From NCBI RefSeq assembly GCF_014207535.1, contig NZ_JACHGK010000037.1, positions 1 through 13,585 on the forward strand: a DNA stretch of 13,585 bases. The letters are read 5' to 3'. This document shows positions 1 through 5,226 of this stretch, one piece after another. How positions within the stretch are numbered: position 1 is the stretch's first letter; each line of letters starts with the position of its first letter. The translations under genes and the position numbers were made by a program. Source of the DNA: Bacillus benzoevorans. GTDB taxonomy: Bacteria; Bacillota; Bacilli; Bacillales; Cytobacillaceae. The notes below the pieces were generated by a model. The model was not told where the DNA came from, made no database searches, and worked only from the letters and a program-made list of their open reading frames with translations.

Positions 1-32
1 CGTCCTGAGCCAGGATCAAACTCTCCAATAAA
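1..32 (-). rRNA. rrs: 16S ribosomal RNA, 5' end only (partial)
   Basis: The minus strand reads into the universal 16S start, GAGAGTTTGATCCTGGCTCA, and the gene runs off the left edge. By comparison with Bacillus 16S the mature 5' end should be near position 32 (TTTATTGG). It is the first gene of an rRNA operon read leftwards, fed by the two promoters and leader just to its right. The exact processing point is inferred. Confidence 0.97.
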
Positions 33-146
33 GAGTTGAATAGCTCATAAAAATGTCTTTTTTAGTAAAAGACTTATAATAAACGTTGACTTTTTGTTGT
101 TCAGTTTTCAAGGAGCAATTCTTTATCGCTCGTAAGCGACTTTAAT
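33..146 (-). other. rrn leader with small hairpin and boxA-like antitermination site
   Basis: This is the transcribed spacer between rrn promoter P2 and mature 16S. It holds a short stem at 126-139 (arms TCGCT and AGCGA on either side of four bases) and, at 104-117 on the minus strand, TGCTCCTTGAAAAC. The latter resembles the boxA element (TGCTCTTTGAAAA) of Bacillus rRNA leaders, which recruits Nus factors to make the operon resistant to early termination. The boxA call rests on motif likeness and position. Confidence 0.65.
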
Positions 147-175
147 AATATATCACTTTCAAACGATGCCGTCAA
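147..175 (-). promoter_or_regulatory. rRNA operon promoter P2 (sigma-A)
   Basis: On the minus strand a -35 TTGACG (175-170) is followed after exactly 17 bases by a -10 TATATT (152-147). It lies downstream of a second, equally spaced promoter, the tandem arrangement common to Bacillus rRNA operons. Confidence 0.85.
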
Positions 176-229
176 TAACTTTTTTTAAAAAAATTATTTA
201 ATCACAATCACCTTGTGACGACTTCAATA

Positions 230-258
230 ATATTATCAGCTTTAGTATATCGCGTCAA
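230..258 (-). promoter_or_regulatory. rRNA operon promoter P1 (sigma-A) with A/T-rich upstream region
   Basis: On the minus strand -35 TTGACG (258-253), a 17-base spacer and -10 TAATAT (235-230). About 30 bases of almost pure A/T (259-289) precede it and could act as an UP element; the T-run of the neighbouring terminator is part of that tract. Strength and growth-rate control are inferred from the family. Confidence 0.82.
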
Positions 259-281
259 TATATTTTTATAAAAAAATCCAT

Positions 282-384
282 AAAAAAAAGGCTGATTCAG
301 TTAAGACTATTGATCCATCCAGCCAAACGGCATGACCCCCTCTGGAAAGGAGGCTTAACCATAGTCAGAACACATGAGTCAGCC
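282..384 (-). terminator. Long nested-stem terminator or structured 3' RNA after bofA
   Basis: On the minus strand an outer 10-bp stem (375-384 with 290-299, one mismatch) encloses a second 6-bp stem (GACTAT at 366-361 with ATAGTC at 310-305) and a small GCC/GGC hairpin near 322-331. The outer stem is followed directly by eight T (289-282). That makes it a terminator for the bofA transcript, separating it from rrn promoter P1. It is much longer, at about 95 nt, than a plain intrinsic terminator, so it may be a structured RNA ending in a terminator. Confidence 0.6.
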
Positions 385-391
385 CTGCTTG

Positions 392-655
392 TCATATAAT
401 CCACATATCAATGGCAACAAGAGCAAACATACCTGGAATGCCTAAAAATCCCGATATGGCGGATGTTGCCAAGTTGATTGGAATATGGACGCCAAACTGA
501 TTTCCGAGCAAATTGAGGAAAAATAAAAAAAGGGCACCTATTAAAAGCTTAATAACCCCTTGACCGAGAAAATGGATAGGTTTGATCGGCGCTCCAATCA
601 CAAGAAGCAGCAAAATAACAGCGCCTAAAACTGATATCACAACGATTGGCTCCAA
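392..655 (-). CDS. bofA: BofA, inhibitor of pro-sigma-K processing
   Basis: An 87-residue membrane protein equal in length to B. subtilis BofA. In that organism BofA sits in the outer forespore membrane and holds the SpoIVFB protease inactive, together with SpoIVFA, until the forespore signals. Two hydrophobic segments are visible (about residues 5-25 and 33-52), and the C-terminal half carries the family signature HIPINLATSAISGFLGIPG. The start is a TTG codon (655-653), with a GGAGGGAAGG ribosome site a few bases upstream, and no nearer ATG fits. It is the last gene of the minus-strand dnaX-ebfC-recR-yaaL series, directly before an rRNA operon as in B. subtilis. A sigma-E-like promoter lies in the 94-bp gap upstream, which fits mother-cell expression. 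Function is by family. Confidence 0.93.
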   Translation of the reverse strand: MEPIVVISVLGAVILLLLVIGAPIKPIHFLGQGVIKLLIGALFLFFLNLLGNQFGVHIPINLATSAISGFLGIPGMFALVAIDMWII

Positions 656-692
656 TGAGATCCTTCCCTCCAGCTTATTTATACTTACTTCT

Positions 693-721
693 ACTGTATG
701 AATAGCTCGTACAAAATAGAC
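693..721 (-). promoter_or_regulatory. Probable sigma-E promoter of bofA
   Basis: On the minus strand CATACAGT (700-693) matches the sigma-E -10 consensus CATACAnT at every defined base. GTCTATT (721-715), 14 bases upstream, resembles the -35 element. It lies about 40 bp before the bofA start. BofA acts in the sporulating mother cell, so this is the expected sigma factor. Confidence 0.6.
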
Positions 722-749
722 CAGAGGGGAGACGGGAAAAAGCAGCTCT

Positions 750-968
750 TTATTTAATTGCGGAAATCTTTCTTTTTCTTGCCTCTCTTAATAAGAAAAC
801 ATATTTAGCCCCTGAAATTTTAACCTGCAGGTTAACCTCGCCAAAAGGATCGAAACTATTATCCAATAAATGATTTTGGTGATCCCATTGACTTTTTAAA
901 AGATGAATCTGATTGATTAGTTTTTCATCATATTCTTTCCGCAGTTTGCCTTTGCGCCGAAAAAACAT
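750..968 (-). CDS. yaaL: YaaL, small conserved protein of unknown function (DUF2508 type)
   Basis: A 72-residue soluble, highly charged protein that matches B. subtilis YaaL in length, position and N-terminus (MFFRRKGKLRKEYDEKLI). The family is widespread in Bacillaceae and has no established role. It has no signal peptide, membrane segment or recognisable catalytic motif; the sequence looks helical, with a basic C-terminus. The ATG at 968 is preceded by GGAGG (982-978) at nine bases, which settles the start. It stands between recR and bofA. The 264-bp gap from recR is filled by a repeat element that stops just before this ribosome site, so its translation or message stability may be influenced by that element. 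Confidence 0.88.
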   Translation of the reverse strand: MFFRRKGKLRKEYDEKLINQIHLLKSQWDHQNHLLDNSFDPFGEVNLQVKISGAKYVFLLREARKRKISAIK

Positions 969-986
969 TCATTTGTGCCTCCATAA

Positions 987-1236
987 AATCAAATTCGCCT
1001 CGGCGAACTTTGCCGCCCGGATTTTTTCACGCTCAAAGCGCCACATCCTTATGTCTAGCCTGACTAGGACGTCCTGTCCGTCGTCGAGCCCGCTCGAAAA
1101 ATTCCCTTTGAAAATCCAAGGCATCCGCCGGAGGCTTAACTTCATTCAGCCTGGGTTTAAAACCCATTGACTAGAAGTCCCTTTACATTCATTCCTTACT
1201 TATAAGAAGTGGCTGACTTTTGCTGAATGAAGTTAA
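987..1236 (-). repeat. Interspersed structured repeat, copy A (250 bp), between recR and yaaL
   Basis: The right end is a perfect 15-bp inverted repeat, TTAACTTCATTCAGC (1136-1150) with its complement at 1222-1236, enclosing about 71 bp that contains a further TGGGTTT/AAACCCA stem. Left of it comes a GC-rich core (GGCATCCGCCGGAGGC, 1120-1135), then many small palindromes (for example AGGACGTCCT and TCGAGC/GCTCGA) and finally a TTCGCC/GGCGAA hairpin at 994-1007. The core and both ends recur at 10459-10650 in the same orientation; this copy carries about 60 extra bases in the middle. The recR stop codon (1233-1235) lies inside the terminal inverted repeat. No protein is encoded. Orientation is given for the transcribed strand. 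Confidence 0.85.
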
Positions 1237-1829
1237 AGTTCTCTTCTGCCTTCTAATGCTTTTGATAAAGTTACCTCATCGGCATATTCTAAGTCCCCGC
1301 CTACAGGCAATCCATGAGCAATTCTCGTTGTTTTGATCCCGGAAGGTTTGATTAATCGGGAGATGTACATAGCTGTTGCTTCACCTTCAATGTTTGGATT
1401 GGTGGCCAAAATCACTTCTTGTACGGTTTCATCCTGCAGTCTTTTTAGCAGAGAGGGTATATTGATATCCTCTGGACCGATTCCGTCCATTGGTGAGATG
1501 GACCCGTGCAATACATGATAGAGTCCGTTAAATTCCTTCATTTTTTCCATTGCAATGACATCCTTCGGATCTTGAACAATACATATCGTCGAATGATCTC
1601 TTCTGGAATCCTCGCAGATATAGCATGGATCCTGATCTGTAATATGACCGCATACTGAACAGTACGTTAAATTCCGTTTCGCATTGACCAAGGCCTTTGC
1701 AAAGTCAAGAACGGTATCCTCCTTCATGTTCAAGACAAAAAAAGCCAGACGCACAGCCGTTTTCGGGCCGATACCTGGCAATTTCATGAAGCTGTCAATC
1801 AGCTTTGATATTGGTTCAGGGTAATGCAT
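1233..1829 (-). CDS. recR: RecR, recombination mediator protein
   Basis: A 198-residue protein, the same length as B. subtilis RecR, with which it is nearly collinear. RecR, with RecO and RecF, loads RecA on single-stranded DNA coated with SSB at gaps and damaged forks. Visible parts are a helix-hairpin-helix (LPGIGPKTA, residues 17-25), a four-cysteine zinc module (C57, C60, C69, C72) and a Toprim domain (about 78-175, with CIVQDPKDVIAMEK and ILATNPNIEGEATA). AGGAGG lies eight bases before the ATG. It starts 20 bp after ebfC ends, as in most Firmicutes dnaX-ebfC-recR operons. Its TAA stop lies inside the inverted repeat of the downstream element, so the repeat must have inserted at, or formed, the end of the gene. 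Confidence 0.97.
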   Translation of the reverse strand: MHYPEPISKLIDSFMKLPGIGPKTAVRLAFFVLNMKEDTVLDFAKALVNAKRNLTYCSVCGHITDQDPCYICEDSRRDHSTICIVQDPKDVIAMEKMKEFNGLYHVLHGSISPMDGIGPEDINIPSLLKRLQDETVQEVILATNPNIEGEATAMYISRLIKPSGIKTTRIAHGLPVGGDLEYADEVTLSKALEGRREL

Positions 1830-1849
1830 TGACTTAAGCCTCCTAGAAA

Positions 1850-2173
1850 TTAGAACATCCCCGGAAGATTCATTCCCTTTGTGAATTGTCCCATTGTTGA
1901 ATTTGCAAGATCATCTGCTTTTTTCAAAGCATCATTTGTAGCTGCAAGTACTAAATCCTGAAGCATCTCGACATCATCCGGATCCACTACTTCCTGTTTA
2001 ATTTGCACGTCTACGACTTCTTTATGCCCAGTAACGATTACGGTAACCATACCGCCGCCGGCTGTTCCTTCAATTCTTTGCTCACCTAATTCTTCCTGAG
2101 CTTTTGCCATATCTTTTTGCATTTTTTGCATTTGCTTCATCATTTTTTGCATATTTCCCATTCCACCGCGCAT
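1850..2173 (-). CDS. ebfC: EbfC/YbaB-family nucleoid-associated protein
   Basis: A 107-residue protein (YaaK in B. subtilis) of the YbaB/EbfC family. These small dimeric proteins bind DNA with low sequence preference and are encoded between dnaX and recR across bacteria. The N-terminus is Met- and Gln-rich helix (MRGGMGNMQKMMKQMQKMQ), followed by the conserved GTAGGGMV strand region and VDPDDVEMLQDLVLAATNDA. I take the ATG at 2173, not the upstream in-frame ATG at 2191: AAGGAG lies nine bases before it and the resulting length equals the family's. The gap from dnaX is 78 bp with no terminator seen, consistent with one operon. Confidence 0.95.
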   Translation of the reverse strand: MRGGMGNMQKMMKQMQKMQKDMAKAQEELGEQRIEGTAGGGMVTVIVTGHKEVVDVQIKQEVVDPDDVEMLQDLVLAATNDALKKADDLANSTMGQFTKGMNLPGMF

Positions 2174-2251
2174 ACAATTCATCTCCTTCAAATTGGTATT
2201 AACAGATTATACTATATTATTTTTTTCTTAGTTTGTATATCAAGCATGAAG

Positions 2252-3943
2252 TTAATCTTTTACTTCAATTAACTCTGCTCCAAATAGCTTCTTCGCTTCT
2301 GCAATAATCGGCTCCTCTGCTGCCCCAGCCACTTCAGCAGAATCAGCCTCTTCGTGACCTTCCCTGCTGTGGCTGTTTAAAAAGGATTCCCTTATCTTCA
2401 GCCATTGTTCTTCGGGAGCCCCGACAACTTGCATTCTTTTCCCAATGAGGTTTCCAATAACCATTGCAAACTCATCCATTTTTTCCATTGCCATTTGGCA
2501 GTGAATTTCATATTTAAATTTGATGACAAAGGCTTCATTTGAGGCAGCAACCGGTTCTGCGTCCTTTAAGAGAGCGGCTTGTGAAACAGTCATCTTCTCC
2601 ATCATTTCAGCCCAGCGCCCTTTAATGACCATTAAGTCCTGTTTTGTCGCGTGTTTGAGGATTTCATTAATCTTCCCGGCTGGTGCTGTAAATCCTTTTC
2701 TTGAGGTGCGGCTCGTTTTCTTTTGCACATGCTGCTGTGACTCCTCAACCCTCACAACTCCGTGCTGCTTCAAGTCGCGGATTTCATTTTCCAACTGGGT
2801 AATTCTATTCTGAAGCTGGCTGTAGTCAGAAGGAGTCTGGCTGACTCTGACTTGAGCACTTTCCTGCTGACAGAGCTTGACGATGGCTACTTCAAGGAAA
2901 ATCTTCGGATGATTCGTAAAGCGCATTTCTTGCTGCGTCTTACTTAATAAATGGATCAGCTGATAAATATCCTCTGGACTTGTTTCCTTGGCCAATTCTT
3001 GAAACTTGCCGTCGGGGGTTACACGTTCCAGTGATTCCTCTAAATTCGGAGCTGACTTATACAGCAGCATATCCCGATAAAACAGAATCATGTCTTCAAT
3101 AAATCTTACTGGATCCTTACCTTGGAAGAGAAGCTCCTCTAAGGATTCCAGACCGCTTACAACATCATGCTGCCCAATCGCTTCCGCAAGCTGCAGCAAG
3201 AACAGCTGTGAAACGGCACCTGTTACCGTAAGAGCATCCTCCAGCGTAACCCTGTCTTCGCTGAATGATATCGCTTGGTCCAGAAGACTTAAAGCATCGC
3301 GCATACCACCCTCAGCTGCTCTCGCCACTACTGCCAGCGCTTCCTCATCACATTCGACCCCGGTTTCCTGAACAATATGCTTCATTCTGCCGGTAATATC
3401 GCGGGCTGTAATTCGTTTAAAATCAAAGCGCTGACATCTGGACAGAATTGTAAGCGGGATCTTGTGCGGCTCAGTCGTCGCCAAAATAAAGATCACATGC
3501 TGCGGCGGTTCCTCCAATGTTTTTAAAAGAGCATTAAAGGCTCCAATGGACAGCATATGCACTTCGTCTATAATATACACTTTAAATTTGACTGAACTTG
3601 GCGCATATTTTACTTTATCACGGATGTCACGAATTTCATCGACCCCATTATTCGAGGCTGCGTCAATCTCGATGACATCGGAAATGGAACCATCTGTAAT
3701 GCCTCGGCATGACGGGCATTCATTGCATGGTTCCTCGACAGGTGCCCGCTCGCAGTTAACCGCCTTTGCTAAAATCTTCGCTGCACTCGTCTTCCCTGTA
3801 CCGCGGGGTCCTGAAAAAAGATACGCGTGTGATATTTTATCCTGGATCAGGGCGTTCTGAAGTGTTTTCGTTACATGTTCTTGTCCGACAACATCATGAA
3901 AGCTCTGCGGACGCCATACACGATATAATGCTTGATAACTCAA
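2252..3943 (-). CDS. dnaX: DNA polymerase III subunit tau/gamma (clamp loader)
   Basis: 563 residues, matching B. subtilis DnaX in length and sequence layout. It is the ATPase motor of the clamp loader, which places the beta clamp on primed DNA and ties polymerase to helicase at the fork. AAA+ features: Walker A GPRGTGKT (45-52), zinc-binding cysteines C64, C73, C76, C79, Walker B IIDEVH (124-129), sensor-1 ATTEPHK (155-161) and the SRC arginine-finger motif (168-170). A coiled-coil segment lies near 372-396, a polar linker follows, and the tau C-terminal part ends EAKKLFGAELIEVKD. The start is TTG at 3943-3941, about seven bases after a purine-rich GGAAGGGGG site. A strong sigma-A promoter lies just upstream. 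No canonical A AAA AAG slip site for a shorter gamma form was seen. Confidence 0.97.
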   Translation of the reverse strand: MSYQALYRVWRPQSFHDVVGQEHVTKTLQNALIQDKISHAYLFSGPRGTGKTSAAKILAKAVNCERAPVEEPCNECPSCRGITDGSISDVIEIDAASNNGVDEIRDIRDKVKYAPSSVKFKVYIIDEVHMLSIGAFNALLKTLEEPPQHVIFILATTEPHKIPLTILSRCQRFDFKRITARDITGRMKHIVQETGVECDEEALAVVARAAEGGMRDALSLLDQAISFSEDRVTLEDALTVTGAVSQLFLLQLAEAIGQHDVVSGLESLEELLFQGKDPVRFIEDMILFYRDMLLYKSAPNLEESLERVTPDGKFQELAKETSPEDIYQLIHLLSKTQQEMRFTNHPKIFLEVAIVKLCQQESAQVRVSQTPSDYSQLQNRITQLENEIRDLKQHGVVRVEESQQHVQKKTSRTSRKGFTAPAGKINEILKHATKQDLMVIKGRWAEMMEKMTVSQAALLKDAEPVAASNEAFVIKFKYEIHCQMAMEKMDEFAMVIGNLIGKRMQVVGAPEEQWLKIRESFLNSHSREGHEEADSAEVAGAAEEPIIAEAKKLFGAELIEVKD

Positions 3944-3976
3944 CTTAACGCCCCCTTCCTTATATCATCTTCAACC

Positions 3977-4006
3977 ATTATAACTTAAATAATTACTTTG
4001 TTTCAA
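3977..4006 (-). promoter_or_regulatory. Sigma-A promoter of the dnaX-ebfC-recR operon
   Basis: On the minus strand -35 TTGAAA (4006-4001), an 18-base spacer and a consensus -10 TATAAT (3982-3977), about 35 bp before the dnaX start. It lies downstream of the SRP RNA terminator, so dnaX is transcribed independently of that gene. Confidence 0.82.
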
Positions 4007-4063
4007 AAACCTAAATGAATTTTATGTATTTAATTAAAAAAATGGTGATTCCTCTTTTACAAA

Positions 4064-4094
4064 GTAAAAAACCCATCCTATGATAGATGGGTTT
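4064..4094 (-). terminator. Intrinsic terminator of the SRP RNA gene
   Basis: On the minus strand AAACCCATC (4094-4086) pairs with GATGGGTTT (4077-4069) around an eight-base loop, and the T-run continues to 4065. It lies 20 bp beyond the mature 3' end of the SRP RNA. Confidence 0.88.
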
Positions 4095-4114
4095 TATTAT
4101 AGGTAAATTTAACT

Positions 4115-4381
4115 GCCGTGCACCTTCCGTCGACTGATTCCCATAAGCGTTACTTAAGCAGTTAGCTCGGCCCAGGCACCCCTGCGGCACATGGGAGTAC
4201 CCACTTAATGCTGCTTCCTTCCGGACCTGACATGGTTCATGGGTTCCCATTGCGCAGGACCCGGGCGTCAACACCACTTACTTAAGGCAGACCCTACAGG
4301 AGATCAGCCTCAGGAAGGGATTCAGCCTCGCTAGAGCGGATTGCGAGTACAGGGCACCGCTACCTCCCCGCCTAGCACGGC
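4115..4381 (-). ncRNA. scr: Signal recognition particle RNA, large Bacillus type (scRNA)
   Basis: About 267 nt, read leftwards, with complementary ends GCCGTGC (4381-4375) and GCACGGC (4121-4115). It contains the universal SRP helix 8 core with a GGAA tetraloop, GTCCGGAAGGAAGCAGC at 4226-4210, and the Alu-domain 5' part GCTAGGCGGGGAGGTAGCGG. The length shows that the Alu domain is kept, as in Bacillus and unlike the short 4.5S RNA of E. coli. With Ffh it targets nascent membrane and secreted proteins to FtsY and SecYEG. Its own promoter and terminator flank it, and it sits between tadA and dnaX as in B. subtilis. The ends are set from the pairing and may differ by a few bases from the mature RNA. 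Confidence 0.96.
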
Positions 4382-4425
4382 AAAATTGATACCATAATAT
4401 TAGGCGTCCTTACGACGCATAATTA

Positions 4426-4454
4426 AGTATACTAATATTCATTGTAAAAAGCAA
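4426..4454 (-). promoter_or_regulatory. Promoter of the SRP RNA gene
   Basis: On the minus strand -35-like TTGCTT (4454-4449), 17 bases, then -10 TATACT (4431-4426). Transcription would begin near 4419 and pass through a short GCGTC/GACGC hairpin (4404-4418) before the mature RNA, giving a precursor leader. The -35 lies immediately beside the tadA stop codon. Confidence 0.7.
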
Positions 4455-4457
4455 TGC

Positions 4458-4988
4458 CTATCCCATGTCAAATTCTGTATTTCCCTTCAAGGCCTGCTCC
4501 TGCCGTTTCCGTTTTTCTTCCCTTTTCCTTTCCCGTACTTTTCTAAAGAAATTCGTCAGCAGTTCACCGCAATCCTTTTCCAGTATACCGGGGATTACTT
4601 CGCTTTGATGATTAAAGCGCTCATCCTGAAGCAGATTCATAAAAGTCCCTGCGCAGCCGCCCTTTGGATCGGAGGCACCATATATCACCCGTTCAATTCT
4701 TGATAAGATGATTGCCCCGGAGCACATCGCACACGGCTCCAATGTAACATACAGGGCAGCTCGTTCCAAGCGCCAGGAACTTATCCTCTTGCATGCCTCT
4801 TCAATCGCCAAAAGCTCAGCATGGGAAACCGCACTTTGCGTCGTTTCTCGTAAATTATGAGCCCTGGCGATGATTTCGCCGTCCAACACAATGACAGCCC
4901 CAATGGGAACCTCTCCAAGCTCAAGCGCTTTGTGGGCTTCTTGAATAGCCTCCATCATAAAAAATTCGTCCGTATAATGTTCAGCCAT
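4458..4988 (-). CDS. tadA: TadA, tRNA-specific adenosine-34 deaminase
   Basis: 176 residues, about 15 longer than B. subtilis TadA (YaaJ). The enzyme converts A34 to inosine in the anticodon of tRNA-Arg(ACG), allowing it to read CGU, CGC and CGA. The cytidine/deoxycytidylate deaminase zinc site is complete: HAE at 56-58 (zinc ligand H56 and proton shuttle E58) and PCAMC at 85-89 (C86 and C89). The extra length is a lysine/arginine/glutamate-rich tail (about 149-176), which may extend the tRNA contact or be unstructured. The ATG at 4988 has AGGAAGGA upstream. An extended -10 promoter lies about 50 bp before it, and the SRP RNA promoter abuts the stop. Confidence 0.95.
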   Translation of the reverse strand: MAEHYTDEFFMMEAIQEAHKALELGEVPIGAVIVLDGEIIARAHNLRETTQSAVSHAELLAIEEACKRISSWRLERAALYVTLEPCAMCSGAIILSRIERVIYGASDPKGGCAGTFMNLLQDERFNHQSEVIPGILEKDCGELLTNFFRKVRERKREEKRKRQEQALKGNTEFDMG

Positions 4989-5039
4989 GTATATTAATAT
5001 CCTTCCTCACTGCAATGAAATTCATATTTTACTAAAAAA

Positions 5040-5048
5040 ATTATATCA
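5040..5048 (-). promoter_or_regulatory. Extended -10 promoter of tadA
   Basis: On the minus strand TG at 5048-5047, one base, then consensus TATAAT (5045-5040). No good -35 lies 17 bases upstream, which the TGn extension may compensate for. Position, about 50 bp before tadA, supports the assignment. Confidence 0.6.
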
Positions 5049-5057
5049 TGATTCATC

Positions 5058-5186
5058 CTAACATAGATTGCAAGTGGTATTTATCGTGCGTTCTTCATGA
5101 ATAGGGGCCTTTTCTGCGGGTGATAACGAAGCCGGTGCCGGAGCTTTATAAGGCAGCTTTTGGTCAAATTCTTTAACGCACTGCAT
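5058..5186 (-). CDS. Possible 42-residue ORF or gene remnant in the tadA-yaaH gap
   Basis: An open frame from ATG (5186-5184) to TAG (5060-5058) would encode MQCVKEFDQKLPYKAPAPAS and then a Pro/Ala/Glu-rich stretch ending TTCNLC. The frame stays open upstream of the ATG to about 5225, so it could be the 3' remnant of a lost gene. No Shine-Dalgarno sequence precedes the ATG, the region is A/T-rich there, and the frame lies antisense to the proposed sigma-E promoter of yaaH. I do not recognise the sequence. Chance is a serious alternative at this length; in B. subtilis yaaI occupies this side of yaaH, but I see no YaaI motif. Confidence 0.2.
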   Translation of the reverse strand: MQCVKEFDQKLPYKAPAPASLSPAEKAPIHEERTINTTCNLC

Positions 5187-5191
5187 ATATT
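5163..5191 (+). promoter_or_regulatory. Probable sigma-E promoter of yaaH
   Basis: -35-like GTCAAATT (5163-5170; sigma-E consensus close to GTCATATT), 13 bases, then CATATATT (5184-5191; consensus CATACAnT). It is 35 bp before the yaaH start. YaaH/SleL is made in the mother cell and deposited in the spore, which fits sigma-E. Confidence 0.5.
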
Positions 5192-5226
5192 TATACTGAT
5201 GTCTAGGGGAGGGAGATGAGACTAAT

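Noticed and set aside
913..1170. Open frame of 85 codons on the plus strand through repeat copy A
   Set aside because: It runs antisense to yaaL and then through the repeat. Its end (LEKFPLKIQGIRRRL) is the same translation as that of repeat copy B at 10490-10552 (LEKFPFKNRGIRRRL), so the likeness is from the repeated DNA. No ribosome site.
987..1236. CRISPR array, insertion sequence or prophage remnant
   Set aside because: Only two copies more than 9 kb apart, unequal in length, no spacers, no transposase frame and no clear target duplication; a structured non-coding repeat fits better.
2700..2740. Programmed frameshift in dnaX giving a gamma subunit
   Set aside because: A-rich stretches near residues 403-415 (coding CAAAAGAAAACG and AGAAAAGG) lack the A AAA AAG slippery heptamer and a clear downstream stem, and B. 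subtilis DnaX is not known to need one.
4011..4277. Open frame of 88 codons on the minus strand
   Set aside because: It lies inside the SRP RNA and its terminator; structure and sequence identify an RNA gene.
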